From: Streptomyces sp. NBC_01478
GTDB lineage: Bacteria; Actinomycetota; Actinomycetes; Streptomycetales; Streptomycetaceae
Direction: 5' to 3'
DNA: 64,000 nucleotides
Assembly: GCF_036227225.1 (NCBI RefSeq)
Contig: NZ_CP109444.1
Coordinates: 3,081,501-3,145,500 of the forward strand
Position 1 is the first letter of the stretch. Every line of letters starts with the position of its first letter. Positions 49,904 through 59,307 of the stretch are shown here, piece by piece. A program made the position numbers and the translations under genes. Under the pieces are notes generated by a model. It did no database searches, was not told the DNA's origin, and saw only the letters and a program-made list of their open reading frames with translations.

Positions 49904-50221
49904 TCAGGACTCCTGGGTGAGGGAGACGAGCACGTCGTCCCCTTCGATCTGTACGGGGTAAACGGGTACGGGGCGCGTGGCGGGCAGGCCGGAGGGCTTG
50001 CCGGTACGCAGGTCGAACGCGGAGCCGTGCAGCCAGCACTCGATCTGGCAGTCCTCGACCTCGCCCTCGGAGAGCGAGACGTTCGCGTGCGAGCAGATGT
50101 CGTTGATCGCGAACACCTCTCCCGCGGTACGGACGACCGAGACCGGCGTGCCGTCGAGTTCCACCCGCTTCGGGGTGTCCTCCTCCAGCTCACTCAGCCC
50201 ACAGGCGCGTACGAACGACAT
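49904..50221 (-). CDS. Rieske ferredoxin subunit within the suf operon
   Basis: A 105-residue Rieske [2Fe-2S] protein: ligands CSHANVSL and CWLHGSAFDL are intact. It overlaps the sufD stop by 1 bp (TGATG). Such bedroxin-type proteins are usual in actinobacterial suf operons, probably donating electrons for cluster assembly. Confidence 0.9.
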   Translation of the reverse strand: MSFVRACGLSELEEDTPKRVELDGTPVSVVRTAGEVFAINDICSHANVSLSEGEVEDCQIECWLHGSAFDLRTGKPSGLPATRPVPVYPVQIEGDDVLVSLTQES

Positions 50222-51438
50222 CAGACCGACGCCTCCAGCTCCGCGTCGATCTTCTCCAGCAGCCGCTCCTGGATGTCGGTGACACCGATCTGCTGGACCA
50301 GTTCGGCGAAGAAGCCGCGGACCACGAGACGGCGGGCGTCGTCGGCGGGGATGCCGCGGGCCATCAGGTAGAAGAGCTGCTCGTCGTCGAAGCGGCCGGT
50401 CGCGGAGGCGTGTCCGGCGCCGACGATCTCGCCGGTCTCGATCTCCAGGTTCGGCACGGAGTCGACGCGGGCGCCGTCCGTCAGCACGAGGTTGCGGTTC
50501 ATCTCGTACGTGTCGGTGCCCTCGGCGGTGGCCTCGATGAGCACGTCACCGATCCACACGGCGTGGGCGCCCTCGCCCTGGAGCGCGCCCTTGTAGACGG
50601 CGTTGGACTTGCAGTGCGGGACGTTGTGGTCGACCAGGAGGCGGTGTTCCTGGTGCTGGCCGGCGTCCGTGAAGTACAGGCCGAACAGCTCGGCCTCGCC
50701 GCCGGGTCCGGAGTAGGCCACACGCGGGTGCAGTCGTACGAGGTCGCCGCCGAAGGTGACGACGAACGACTTGAACGTGGCGTCCCGGCCGATCAGCGCG
50801 TTGTGCTGGCCGACGTGCACGGCCTTGTCGTCCCAGTCCTGGACGGAGACGACGGTCAGCTTGGCGCCGTCGCCGACGATGTAGTCGACGTTGGCGGCGA
50901 GGACCGCGTCACCGGTGTGGTCGATGACGACGACGGCCTCGGCGAAGGCTCCCAGCTCGACGACCTGGTGGCCGTAGGCGACCCCGCCCTCGCCGTGCAC
51001 GACGATGCGGATCGGCTCGGTCAGGACCGTCTCCTTGGGGACGGTGACGACCGAGGCCTTCTCGAAGGACGAGTAGGCCTGCGCGGCCACGCGGTCCACC
51101 GGGGTGCCGGCCTTGCCGAGCCGCGCGTCGTCACGGCCGACGGTTTCCACGACGACCCCGTCGGGGGCCCCGATGGCGACCTTCACGCCGCCGCCGTCGG
51201 CGACCGCGGTGCCGTCGTGCAGCCCGCGCAGGCGCTCCAGCGGGGTGAACCGCCACTCCTCCTCGCGGCCGTGGGGGACCGGGAAGTCCGCCACGTCGAA
51301 GGAGGGGGGCGCGCTCATGCGCGTGGCGACGGTCGACTCGGCGGCAACTGCCACCGCGCCGGCGGTGGTTGACCCCACCGATGGGGGTCCCCCCGCATGA
51401 GCGGAGTCGAAGGTGGGGGCGCTCTGAGCCTCAGCCAT
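50221..51438 (-). CDS. sufD: SufD with an in-frame repeat insertion near the N-terminus
   Basis: A 405-residue SufD scaffold protein. The core begins at SAPPSFDVADFPVPHGREEE and has the beta-helix repeats and end typical of SufD. Residues ~8-20 (PTFDSAHAGGPPS) are encoded by the 40-bp palindromic repeat at 51380-51419. The same repeat encodes PTLECARAGGPPS in the broken sigma gene. Because it adds whole codons here the frame is intact, and it sits in a flexible head before the conserved core. Confidence 0.93.
   Translation of the reverse strand: MAEAQSAPTFDSAHAGGPPSVGSTTAGAVAVAAESTVATRMSAPPSFDVADFPVPHGREEEWRFTPLERLRGLHDGTAVADGGGVKVAIGAPDGVVVETVGRDDARLGKAGTPVDRVAAQAYSSFEKASVVTVPKETVLTEPIRIVVHGEGGVAYGHQVVELGAFAEAVVVIDHTGDAVLAANVDYIVGDGAKLTVVSVQDWDDKAVHVGQHNALIGRDATFKSFVVTFGGDLVRLHPRVAYSGPGGEAELFGLYFTDAGQHQEHRLLVDHNVPHCKSNAVYKGALQGEGAHAVWIGDVLIEATAEGTDTYEMNRNLVLTDGARVDSVPNLEIETGEIVGAGHASATGRFDDEQLFYLMARGIPADDARRLVVRGFFAELVQQIGVTDIQERLLEKIDAELEASV
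51380..51419. repeat. 40-bp palindromic repeat, copy in sufD
   Basis: Same length and ends as the copy at 44361-44400 (GATGGGGGTCCCCCCGC ... GTGGGGG), with a different middle (ATGAGCGGAGTCGAAG). It is in frame with sufD. Confidence 0.75.
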
Positions 51439-51500
51439 GGCTGTCGGTCTGCTCTCTTTCCTGCGTCAGAATTCGCTTGCTGCTTTAAAGAAGACCGGTG

Positions 51501-52925
51501 TTAACCGACCGAACCTTCCATCTGCAGCTCGATCAGCCGGTTGAGTTCGAGGGCGTACTCCATCGGCAGCTCCTTGGCGATCGGCTCGACGAAGCCGCGC
51601 ACGATCATCGCCATCGCCTCGAACTCGGTCATGCCCCGGCTCATCAGGTAGAAGAGCTGGTCGTCGCTGACCTTGGAGACGGTCGCCTCGTGACCCATGG
51701 ACACGTCGTCCTCGCGGACGTCCACGTACGGGTACGTGTCGGAACGGGAGATGGTGTCGACGAGCAGCGCGTCGCACAGCACGTTCGACTTGGAGCCGTG
51801 GGCGCCCTCGCCGATCTCGACGAGACCGCGGTAGGACGTACGACCGCCGCCGCGCGCCACCGACTTGGAGACGATGTTGGAGGAGGTGTTCGGCGCCATG
51901 TGGACCATCTTGGAGCCGGCGTCCTGGTGCTGGCCCTCGCCCGCGAAGGCGATGGAGAGGGTCTCGCCCTTGGCGTGCTCGCCCATCAGGTAGACGGCCG
52001 GGTACTTCATCGTCACCTTGGAGCCGATGTTGCCGTCGATCCACTCCATGGTCGCGCCCTCGTACGCCACGGCGCGCTTGGTGACCAGGTTGTAGACGTT
52101 GTTCGACCAGTTCTGGATGGTCGTGTAGCGGCAGCGGCCGCCCTTCTTCACGATGATCTCGACCACCGCGGAGTGCAGGGAGTCCGAGGAGTAGATCGGC
52201 GCCGTACAACCCTCGACGTAGTGCACATAGGCGCCCTCGTCGACGATGATCAGCGTCCGCTCGAACTGGCCCATGTTCTCCGTGTTGATACGGAAGTAGG
52301 CCTGGAGCGGGATCTCTACGTGCACGCCCTTCGGCACGTAGATGAAGGAGCCGCCGGACCACACGGCGCTGTTCAGCGACGCGAACTTGTTGTCACCGAC
52401 CGGGATGACGGTCCCGAAGTACTCCTTGAAGAGCTCCGGGTGCTCCTTCAGCGCGGTGTCGGTGTCCATGAAGATGACACCCTGCGCCTCGAGCTCTTCG
52501 TTGATCTGGTGGTAGACGACCTCGGACTCGTACTGGGCCGCGACACCGGCGACGAGGCGCTGCTTCTCCGCCTCGGGGATGCCGAGCTTGTCGTACGTGT
52601 TCTTGATGTCCTCGGGCAGGTCCTCCCAGGACTCCGCCTGCTTCTCCGTGGAGCGCACGAAGTACTTGATGTTGTCGAAGTCGATGCCGGAGAGGTCGGA
52701 GCCCCAGTTCGGCATGGGCTTCTTCTCGAACAGGCGCAGGCCCTTGAGGCGGAGCTTGGTCATCCACTCCGGCTCGTTCTTCTTGCCGGAGATGTCCCGG
52801 ACGACGTCCTCGTTGATGCCGCGCTTGGCGGAGGCACCGGCCACGTCGGAGTCGGCCCAGCCGTATTCGTACGTGCCCAGACCCTCGAGCTCGGGGTGGG
52901 CGGTCTCCTCGATGGGGAGCGTCAT
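51501..52925 (-). CDS. sufB: SufB scaffold protein
   Basis: A 474-residue SufB: the FSSL-type beta-helix with [20 protein letters not shown], the [17 protein letters not shown] block and the C-terminal [19 protein letters not shown]. It forms the Fe-S scaffold with SufC and SufD. The ATG at 52925 overlaps the sufR stop (ATGA). Confidence 0.95.
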   Translation of the reverse strand: MTLPIEETAHPELEGLGTYEYGWADSDVAGASAKRGINEDVVRDISGKKNEPEWMTKLRLKGLRLFEKKPMPNWGSDLSGIDFDNIKYFVRSTEKQAESWEDLPEDIKNTYDKLGIPEAEKQRLVAGVAAQYESEVVYHQINEELEAQGVIFMDTDTALKEHPELFKEYFGTVIPVGDNKFASLNSAVWSGGSFIYVPKGVHVEIPLQAYFRINTENMGQFERTLIIVDEGAYVHYVEGCTAPIYSSDSLHSAVVEIIVKKGGRCRYTTIQNWSNNVYNLVTKRAVAYEGATMEWIDGNIGSKVTMKYPAVYLMGEHAKGETLSIAFAGEGQHQDAGSKMVHMAPNTSSNIVSKSVARGGGRTSYRGLVEIGEGAHGSKSNVLCDALLVDTISRSDTYPYVDVREDDVSMGHEATVSKVSDDQLFYLMSRGMTEFEAMAMIVRGFVEPIAKELPMEYALELNRLIELQMEGSVG

Positions 52926-53653
52926 GCGGGGTTCCTCCCGGCGGTACGTGCAGATGAGTCAGATGGATCGGAAACGGTCTTGGAAATCTTCGGGATAAAC
53001 GTGGTGCACACGCCGTCGCCGTGGGCGATGGTGGCCAGTCGCTGGACATGGGTGCCGAGCAGTTGGGAGAAGAGCTCGGTCTCCGCCTCGCACAGTTGCG
53101 GGAACTGCTCGGCGACATGGGCGACCGGGCAGTGGTGCTGGCAGAGCTGCTCACCGACCGGTGCGCTACGCGCCGTAGCAGCGTACCCGTCCGCGCTCAG
53201 GGCCTTGGCCAGGGCTTCCGCGCGATTCTCGGGGGCCGCGGCCTCGACGACCTTGCGGTAGGCGATGGCCTGGGCGGCCATGCGGTCGCGGGCGAAGGCG
53301 ACGACGGCGTCGTCCCCGCCGCTGTGCGCGGCGATCCAGCGCAGCGCGTCCGCGGCGAGCTTGTCGTAGGACTGGTCGAAGGCGTCCCGGCCGCAGTCGG
53401 TCAGGGCGAACACCTTTGCGGGGCGGCCGCGCGTGCGCGCTCCGTAGACCCGCTGCTCACGTGCTTCCACGACGTCGTCGGCGACGAGTGCGTCGAGATG
53501 ACGGCGTACGGCGGCCTGGGTCAGTCCCAGTCGGCCGGCGAGGTCGGTCACGGTCGACGGGCCGTGGTCCAGGATGGAGCGCGCGACACGGTTGCGGGTG
53601 GACCGCTCACCGGTCGCGAGTTCCTCCTGCGGAGCCTCGCCAACGTTTTTCAC
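52922..53653 (-). CDS. sufR: SufR iron-sulfur-sensing repressor
   Basis: 243 residues from the GTG at 53653 ([12 protein letters not shown]), or 255 from a TTG at 53689; the shorter form is chosen as no ribosome site precedes either and its start coincides with the operator. The N-terminal winged helix is [20 protein letters not shown]. The cluster-ligand cysteines lie in [10 protein letters not shown] and QLCEAE. Apo/holo SufR represses sufRBDCSU in Streptomyces. It is the first gene of the operon. Confidence 0.9.
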   Translation of the reverse strand: MKNVGEAPQEELATGERSTRNRVARSILDHGPSTVTDLAGRLGLTQAAVRRHLDALVADDVVEAREQRVYGARTRGRPAKVFALTDCGRDAFDQSYDKLAADALRWIAAHSGGDDAVVAFARDRMAAQAIAYRKVVEAAAPENRAEALAKALSADGYAATARSAPVGEQLCQHHCPVAHVAEQFPQLCEAETELFSQLLGTHVQRLATIAHGDGVCTTFIPKISKTVSDPSDSSARTAGRNPA

Positions 53654-53666
53654 AACGCCATTGTTG
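53653..53666. promoter_or_regulatory. SufR operator CAAC-N6-GTTG
   Basis: CAAC-GCCATT-GTTG matches the palindrome CAAC-N6-GTTG known for Streptomyces SufR. It overlaps the GTG start of sufR, so bound SufR would cover the start of a leaderless or nearly leaderless transcript. Confidence 0.7.
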
Positions 53667-53724
53667 CGTAATTCCTCAGAGCCTGACAACCCGCGCCCGG
53701 CGGATGGACGGTGCGCTGCATCAC

Positions 53725-53738
53725 TTAGGCATACCTAA
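53725..53738. promoter_or_regulatory. Iron-box-like site upstream of sufR
   Basis: TTAGGCATACCTAA is close to the core TTAGGCTAACCTAA of DmdR/IdeR/DtxR boxes. It lies 72 bp before the sufR start and 76 bp before the acetyltransferase start, so iron control of suf, of the neighbour, or both is possible. A perfect 12-bp palindrome TTGATCGATCAA follows at 53760-53771. Confidence 0.5.
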
Positions 53739-53813
53739 TCTGACCTGCGAAAACGATCTTTGATCGATCAATTCACTGGTTCCGCCGACCCCCTTCGAGG
53801 ACACTCCAGGACC

Positions 53814-54626
53814 ATGCCCACACCCCCTCCCACCGGCCCACTTGTCACCCGGGACACAGTCGCCGCACACTTGCGCGAGCTCGGCGTCCACCCCGGTGAA
53901 ACCCTCCTCGCGCACACCTCCCTCAGCTCCCTCGGATGGGTCTGCGGAGGCGCCGTGTCGGTCGTCCAGGGCCTCCTCGACGCGCTCGGCCCGACCGGCA
54001 CCCTGGTGGTCCCCGCCCAGTCCGGCGACCTCTCGGACCCGGCCCACTGGGGAAACCCGCCGGTCCCCCGCGCGTGGTGGGACACCATCCGCGCGTCCAT
54101 GCCGTCCTACGACCCCCTCGTCACGCCCTCGCGCGGTGTCGGCGTCGTCCCGGAGACCGTGCGCACCTGGCCCGGCGCCCTGCGCTCCGCGCACCCGCAG
54201 ACGTCCTTCGCGGCGATCGGCCCGCGCGCGGGCGAGATCCTCGACGGCCACGCGACCGACTGCCGGCTCGGCGAGCGCAGCCCGCTGGCCCGTCTGGAGG
54301 GCCTCCACGCGCGCGTGCTGCTGCTCGGCGCGGGCTACGACACCTGCACCAGCTTCCATCTCGCCGAGTACCGGATCCCGTCCCCGCTGGTCGAGCTCGG
54401 CCGTCCCGGCCCGGACGGCTGGGAGACGGTGACCGAGGTGTCGATCTCCTCCGACCGCTTCGACGAACTGGGCCACGACTTCGAACGGGACCGTCCCGTC
54501 GTACGGGGAAAGGTGGGCGCGGCCGACGTACGGCTGTTCCCGGTGGGCGACGCCGTGGCCTACGCCGAGCGGTGGCTGCCCCTGCACCGTCCCCGTGAGG
54601 AGGAGATCCCGCACCCGCCGCTCTGA
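53814..54626 (+). CDS. AAC(3)-family aminoglycoside N-acetyltransferase
   Basis: A 270-residue acetyl-CoA-dependent enzyme of the AAC(3)/antibiotic_NAT family: LLAHTSLSSLGWVCGG, GTLVVPAQSGDLSDP, HPQTSFAAIGPRA and LLLGAGYDTCTSFHLAEY are the conserved blocks. It may acetylate aminoglycosides or a cell metabolite. The ATG at 53814 is chosen. It is divergent from suf with the iron-box-like site between. Confidence 0.8.
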   Translation: MPTPPPTGPLVTRDTVAAHLRELGVHPGETLLAHTSLSSLGWVCGGAVSVVQGLLDALGPTGTLVVPAQSGDLSDPAHWGNPPVPRAWWDTIRASMPSYDPLVTPSRGVGVVPETVRTWPGALRSAHPQTSFAAIGPRAGEILDGHATDCRLGERSPLARLEGLHARVLLLGAGYDTCTSFHLAEYRIPSPLVELGRPGPDGWETVTEVSISSDRFDELGHDFERDRPVVRGKVGAADVRLFPVGDAVAYAERWLPLHRPREEEIPHPPL

Positions 54627-54643
54627 GGCCGGGTTCGCCTACC

Positions 54644-54649
54644 TAGACT
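54644..54649 (+). promoter_or_regulatory. -10 of a leaderless ABC-exporter transcript
   Basis: TAGACT is followed by 7 nt and the ATG at 54657, with no ribosome site. This is the standard spacing of a leaderless start. Confidence 0.45.
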
Positions 54650-54656
54650 CGGGCGC

Positions 54657-55580
54657 ATGCGAAGTGAGCCCGTGCTCCAGGTCCAGGCCCTGGTGAAGCG
54701 GTACGGCACGAAGACCGCGGTGAACGGCCTCGACCTGGTGGCCGGTACGGGTGTCACGGCGGTGCTCGGCCCCAACGGAGCGGGCAAGACGACCACGGTC
54801 GAGACCTGCGAGGGGTACCGGAAGCCGGATTCCGGCACGGTGCGCGTCCTGGGCCTCGACCCGGTCCGCGAGTCCGCCGCGCTGCGCCCCAGAATCGGCG
54901 TGATGCTCCAGTCCGGCGGCGTCTACTCGGGCGCCCGAGCCGACGAGATGCTCCGCCACATCGCCAAGCTGCACGCGCACCCGTTGGACGTGGACGCCCT
55001 CATCGAGCGCCTGGGGCTCGGCAGTTGCGGCCGCACGACGTACCGCCGGCTGTCGGGCGGCCAGCAGCAGCGGCTCGCGCTCGCGATGGCCGTCGTCGGC
55101 CGCCCGGAACTGATCTTCCTGGACGAGCCGACCGCCGGCCTCGACCCCCAGGCCCGCCGCGCGACCTGGGACCTCATCCGCGACCTCCGCACGGACGGCG
55201 TCTCGATCGTCCTCACGACCCACCACATGGACGAGGCCGAGCAACTCGCCGACGACGTCGCCATCATCGACGCCGGCCAGGTCATCGCGCACGGCTCCCC
55301 CGAGGACCTGTGCCGCGGCGGCGCCGAGAACACCCTCCGCTTCACCGGCCGCCCCGGCCTCGACGTCGGCTCCCTGCTGAAGGCCCTCCCGGCCGACTCC
55401 ACCGCCGTCGAACTGACCCCGGGCTCCTACCGCGTCGGCGGCAAGGTCGACCCGCAACTGCTCGCCACGGTCACCTCGTGGTGTGCGCAGCACGGGGTGA
55501 TGCCGGAGAAGATCTCGGTCGAACGGCACACCCTGGAGGACGTTTTTCTTGAGCTGACCGGCAAGGAGCTGCGCTCGTGA
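54657..55580 (+). CDS. ABC transporter ATPase (DrrA/CcmA type)
   Basis: A 307-residue ATPase: Walker A GPNGAGKTT, signature LSGGQQQRLA, Walker B ELIFLDEPTAGLD and H-loop LTTHHMDE. A ~80-residue C-terminal extension is typical of DrrA-like exporters. It pairs with the permease it overlaps (GTGA). Confidence 0.9.
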   Translation: MRSEPVLQVQALVKRYGTKTAVNGLDLVAGTGVTAVLGPNGAGKTTTVETCEGYRKPDSGTVRVLGLDPVRESAALRPRIGVMLQSGGVYSGARADEMLRHIAKLHAHPLDVDALIERLGLGSCGRTTYRRLSGGQQQRLALAMAVVGRPELIFLDEPTAGLDPQARRATWDLIRDLRTDGVSIVLTTHHMDEAEQLADDVAIIDAGQVIAHGSPEDLCRGGAENTLRFTGRPGLDVGSLLKALPADSTAVELTPGSYRVGGKVDPQLLATVTSWCAQHGVMPEKISVERHTLEDVFLELTGKELRS

Positions 55581-56353
55581 CCACGACTGTCCCTGGGACA
55601 TACACCCCGCAGCCCGGGGCGGCGCCCCTCCCCCGCATGATCGCGGCGCAGGCGATCCTCGAAACGAAGATGCTCCTGCGCAACGGCGAACAGCTCGTCC
55701 TCACGGTGGTCATCCCGACCCTCCTGCTGGTCCTGTTCAGCTCGGTGGACATCGTCGACACCGGCAAGGGCAAGTCCGTCGACTTCCTCACCCCCGGCAT
55801 CCTCGCCCTCGCCGTGATGTCGACGGCGTTCACGGGCCAGGCCATCGCGACGGGCTTCGAGCGCCGCTACGGCGTCCTGAAGCGCCTCGCGTCCTCCCCG
55901 CTGCCCCGCTGGGGCCTGATGACCGCGAAGACGGCGTCGGTGCTGGTGACGGAGGTCCTCCAGATCATCCTGCTGACGGCGATCGCCTTCGCCCTGGGCT
56001 GGTCCCCGCACGGCAACCCGTTCGCGGTGTTCCTCCTCCTGATCCTCGGCACGGCGGCCTTCTCGGGCCTGGGCCTCCTGATGGCGGGCACGCTGAAGGC
56101 GGAGGCCACGCTGGCCGCCGCCAACCTGGTGTTCCTGCTGCTGCTGGTCGGCGGCGGGGTGATCGTGCCGATGGACAAGTACCCGCCGGGGGTGCAGGAC
56201 GTGCTGGGCCTGCTGCCGATCTCGGCCCTCTCGGACGGCCTGCGCGACGTGCTCCAGCACGGGGCCGGGATGCCGTGGGGCGACCTGGGGATCCTGGGCG
56301 TGTGGGCGGTCGTCGGGCTGGCCGCGGCGGGGGCGTTCTTCCGCTGGGAGTAG
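55577..56353 (+). CDS. ABC-2 type permease
   Basis: A 258-residue protein with six hydrophobic helices (LVLTVVIPTLLLVLFSSV is the first) and the ABC-2 pattern FTGQAIATGFERRYGVLKRL. It starts at a GTG overlapping the ATPase stop. With the ATPase it exports an unknown small molecule or lipid. It lies directly upstream of ctaA, as in other Streptomyces, where such pairs are linked to heme/cytochrome genes only by position. Confidence 0.88.
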   Translation: MTTTVPGTYTPQPGAAPLPRMIAAQAILETKMLLRNGEQLVLTVVIPTLLLVLFSSVDIVDTGKGKSVDFLTPGILALAVMSTAFTGQAIATGFERRYGVLKRLASSPLPRWGLMTAKTASVLVTEVLQIILLTAIAFALGWSPHGNPFAVFLLLILGTAAFSGLGLLMAGTLKAEATLAAANLVFLLLLVGGGVIVPMDKYPPGVQDVLGLLPISALSDGLRDVLQHGAGMPWGDLGILGVWAVVGLAAAGAFFRWE

Positions 56354-56395
56354 GCCCGTGCCGGACCCTCGTGAAAGCGTGCACAAGCACCCCCT

Positions 56396-56401
56396 TACGA
56401 T
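56396..56401 (+). promoter_or_regulatory. -10 of a leaderless ctaA transcript
   Basis: TACGAT (56396-56401) is followed by 7 nt and the GTG at 56409, the spacing of a leaderless start. GTGAAA at 56371 is a weak -35. Confidence 0.45.
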
Positions 56402-56408
56402 GGTCCCC

Positions 56409-57410
56409 GTGCCCAACGTGACCCGTGCCGACGTCGTAGCCGCCGCACGCAACCCCCTCGCCTTCATCGCCGCACGCTGGACCCCGGATCCCCGGACCGT
56501 CCAGCGGGCGGCGCTCGCCGCGCTCGTCATGTCGGTGGTCATCGTGGTCACCGGCGGTGCCGTGCGGCTGACGGGCTCCGGGCTCGGCTGCCCGACCTGG
56601 CCCAAGTGCACGGACGACTCGCTCACCACGACCAGCGCGATGGGCTTCCACGGAGCCATCGAGTTCGGCAACCGGATGCTGACGTACGTCCTGTGCGCGG
56701 CCGTCGGCTGGGCGATCATCGCGGCACGCTCGGAGAAGCCGTACCGCCGCGCCCTCACCCGACTGGGCTGGGCGCAGTTCTGGATCGTGATGAGCAACGC
56801 GATCCTCGGCGGGATCGTGGTGCTGGTCGGCCTCAACCCGTACACGGTCGCGGCCCACTTCCTGCTCTCCTCGGCGCTGATCGCGGTCGCCGCGCTGATG
56901 TGGCAGCGCAGCCGGGAGGGCGACGGTGAGCCCAAGCCGCTGGTCGGCAAGGCCGTGCAGCAACTGGTGTGGTTCCTGGTCACCGCCTCCGTGCTGCTGA
57001 TCGCGGTCGGCACGGTGGTCACCGGCGCGGGCCCGCACGCGGGCGACTCCAAGGAGGTCGACCGGATCCCGATCGACTGGGAGACGGTCGCCAAGCTGCA
57101 CGCGGTGCTCGCCTGGATCGTGGTCACGCTGACGTTCGCCCTGTGGTTCGTCCTCAAGGCGGTCGACGCTCCCAAGGGCCCCCTGGACCGCACCCGGGAG
57201 CTGTTCCTGATCCTGCTCTCCCAGGGCGTCATCGGTTACGTCCAGTACTTCACGAACCTCCCCGAGGCCCTGGTCGCCCTCCACATGCTCGGCTCCTGCC
57301 TGGTGTGGATCGGGGTGCTGCGCGTGCTGCTGTCGCTGCGCGAGCGGCCCGACGTGCTCGCCGACCTGCCGGGCCCCTCGGCCGAGCAGTCGGTGCCCAC
57401 ACGCGCGTGA
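56409..57410 (+). CDS. ctaA: Heme A synthase CtaA/COX15
   Basis: A 333-residue membrane protein with eight helices. It converts heme O to heme A for cytochrome aa3 oxidase. Heme-ligand histidines are in MGFHGAIEFGNR, AAHFLLSS, KLHAVLAW and ALHMLGS; the Cys pair GLGCPTWPKC is present. The GTG at 56409 fits a leaderless transcript; in-frame starts at 56400 (ATG) and 56358 (GTG) are possible. ctaB lies 3.4 kb downstream. Confidence 0.9.
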   Translation: MPNVTRADVVAAARNPLAFIAARWTPDPRTVQRAALAALVMSVVIVVTGGAVRLTGSGLGCPTWPKCTDDSLTTTSAMGFHGAIEFGNRMLTYVLCAAVGWAIIAARSEKPYRRALTRLGWAQFWIVMSNAILGGIVVLVGLNPYTVAAHFLLSSALIAVAALMWQRSREGDGEPKPLVGKAVQQLVWFLVTASVLLIAVGTVVTGAGPHAGDSKEVDRIPIDWETVAKLHAVLAWIVVTLTFALWFVLKAVDAPKGPLDRTRELFLILLSQGVIGYVQYFTNLPEALVALHMLGSCLVWIGVLRVLLSLRERPDVLADLPGPSAEQSVPTRA

Positions 57411-57432
57411 AGCACCACCCGCAATAAACGGC

Positions 57433-58182
57433 TCACCCGTAGCGGGTCACCAAGTCGTCGATCGCCGGGCCGAGATAGGCCCGGGTCAGCTCCGCCCTGC
57501 GGTGGAGCCAATCACCCTCTACGGAGGCGGCGGACGGGACCGTGTCGTCGTAACGCCGCCGTACGACGTCCTCTACGACCTCCACCGGAGCGCCGAGCGC
57601 GGGCAGCAGGTCGAGTGCCTCGCGCTTGGTGATCAGGCGGCCGTCCCGTCGGGTGACCGTCGCGCGGGCGAAGGTGGTCAGGCCGACCTCGACCCAGCCG
57701 TTCTCGAGCCAGAGCTGCGGCTTGTCGACGGCCGGCCGCCAGAACTCCCGCTGGTCCCGTACGACGAACTCGGCCAGCTCCTGGTCCGTCACCTCCGGCA
57801 GCAGGTCCTTCGGTGATCCGCCGTGCAACACCCGCCCGAAGTCGTGCAGTTCACGTCGGGTGACGGCAGTGACGGGCCGGCGGGTGACGTGGTCGTGGGC
57901 CCAGGTGAGGTGGCGCTGGTTCGGGGCGTCCTGGGTGCCCGGGGCGAGGTAGCTGCAGTGCAGGCGGACGGCGAGGGGGTCGGTGCGCAGCCCTCGGTGC
58001 AGGGCGACGAGCTGGCGGGCGGTGCTCGGCTTGAGGGGATGGTCGAGGATGGCTATCAGGTCCAGGTCGCTGCGGCCCTCCTGGTAGTCGCCCCCGGCGA
58101 GCGAACCGTGGGCCCACACGGCGACGGGTTTCAGCGGGGCCAGTTCGTTCAGGAAGCGGGCGAGCAGCGCGTCGGTCGGCAT
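57433..58182 (-). CDS. Nucleotidyltransferase-domain protein (AadA-like)
   Basis: A 249-residue protein: the nucleotidyltransferase motif VAVWAHGSLAGGDYQEGRSD with the DLDL metal site, then a helical DUF4111-like C-terminal half. It resembles aminoglycoside adenylyltransferase relatives, whose substrates are often unknown. It converges on ctaA with 22 bp between stops. Confidence 0.78.
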   Translation of the reverse strand: MPTDALLARFLNELAPLKPVAVWAHGSLAGGDYQEGRSDLDLIAILDHPLKPSTARQLVALHRGLRTDPLAVRLHCSYLAPGTQDAPNQRHLTWAHDHVTRRPVTAVTRRELHDFGRVLHGGSPKDLLPEVTDQELAEFVVRDQREFWRPAVDKPQLWLENGWVEVGLTTFARATVTRRDGRLITKREALDLLPALGAPVEVVEDVVRRRYDDTVPSAASVEGDWLHRRAELTRAYLGPAIDDLVTRYG

Positions 58183-58200
58183 GGGCCCAGTCTGTACAGC

Positions 58201-59307
58201 TCACTCCAGCCCGTACACCCTGTTTGCGTTGCCGACCGCGATCAGTCCCGCCACGCGTTGCGCGTCCGCCGACGACCAGGCCCCCTCGGCGACCCAGGTC
58301 CCGAGCACCCGCGCGAGCGCCTCGCGGAACAACCGGGCGCCCACGACGTGCAGTTCGGGCAGTCCGTGCGCCCCGCTGGAGAAGAGGATCTTGCCGAAGG
58401 GGGCCAGCTCCAGGATCTCGGCGAGGACGGTCGCGGCGCGGGCGCCGGTGCGGACGAGGGCGGCGCCGGAGTCGGCGTAGACGTGCGGGAAGACACCGGC
58501 GAGATGGGCCGCGTGCCGGTGGTACGGGTAGCTGTGCAGCAGCACCAGGTCGGTGCCGAGCCCGGCCGTCGCGCGCACGAAGTCGGTCAGCAGGACGGGG
58601 TCGGTGCGGTCGATGCGCAGGCCCGGTTCGCCCAGTCCGGCGTGCAGTTGGAGCGGCAGCCCGGACGCCACGGCGATCCACAGCAGGTGCCGCAGCAGCA
58701 CCGGGTCGCTGAGCGTCCCGCCGACCCGCCGCCCGGCCAGCCAGCGGCCCGCCGCGCCCCGCACCTCACCGGGGCCGGGCGGTTCGGGCGCGAGCGCGAG
58801 ACCGTGCCGTACGCCCGCCACGGAGGTGAAGGCCACCGCGCTGCCCGCGGCGCCGTGCACCGACTCGGCGAGGTTGGCGAGGAAGGACTCGACGGTGCCG
58901 GAGGTGTCGGCGACCTGTTCGGCGAGGAGTTCGAGGCGGACGATCTCCCGCGCGTCCGCCCGGCCGGCCGTCGCCATCTCGGCGGGTCCGGTGAGGTCGC
59001 CGGGCAGGCCCGTGTCGATCAGATACGTCGTGATGCCACTGCCGCGCAGCAGCCTGCGGCCCGCTTCCAGTACGCCGAGTTCACGGCGCCGGGCGAGATA
59101 GCGGGCGGGCGGGCAGTGCGGCTCCAGACCGAGCAGGGGCGGGCACCATCGTCGTACGGCGAATCCGGTCTGGGTGTCGAAGAGGGTGGTGCCGGGCGCG
59201 GGTGGGCCCTCGGTGCGGGCGAGTTGGGCCTCGAAGGTGCCGAGGCCCAGCTCCGTTCTCAGTACGCCGTGGCAGTACTGGTCCACGAGGGACGGCGTTT
59301 CGATCAT
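58201..59307 (-). CDS. Amidohydrolase-family protein
   Basis: A 368-residue TIM-barrel protein similar to amidohydrolase-related enzymes: start DQYCHGVL (a degenerate HxH site), PLQLHAGLGEPGLRI with a metal His, VLLHSYPYHRHAAHLAG and LFSSGAHGLPE. The first metal motif has Tyr instead of the first His, so the metal site may be single or altered. It is 18 bp upstream of the nucleotidyltransferase gene. Confidence 0.72.
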   Translation of the reverse strand: MIETPSLVDQYCHGVLRTELGLGTFEAQLARTEGPPAPGTTLFDTQTGFAVRRWCPPLLGLEPHCPPARYLARRRELGVLEAGRRLLRGSGITTYLIDTGLPGDLTGPAEMATAGRADAREIVRLELLAEQVADTSGTVESFLANLAESVHGAAGSAVAFTSVAGVRHGLALAPEPPGPGEVRGAAGRWLAGRRVGGTLSDPVLLRHLLWIAVASGLPLQLHAGLGEPGLRIDRTDPVLLTDFVRATAGLGTDLVLLHSYPYHRHAAHLAGVFPHVYADSGAALVRTGARAATVLAEILELAPFGKILFSSGAHGLPELHVVGARLFREALARVLGTWVAEGAWSSADAQRVAGLIAVGNANRVYGLE

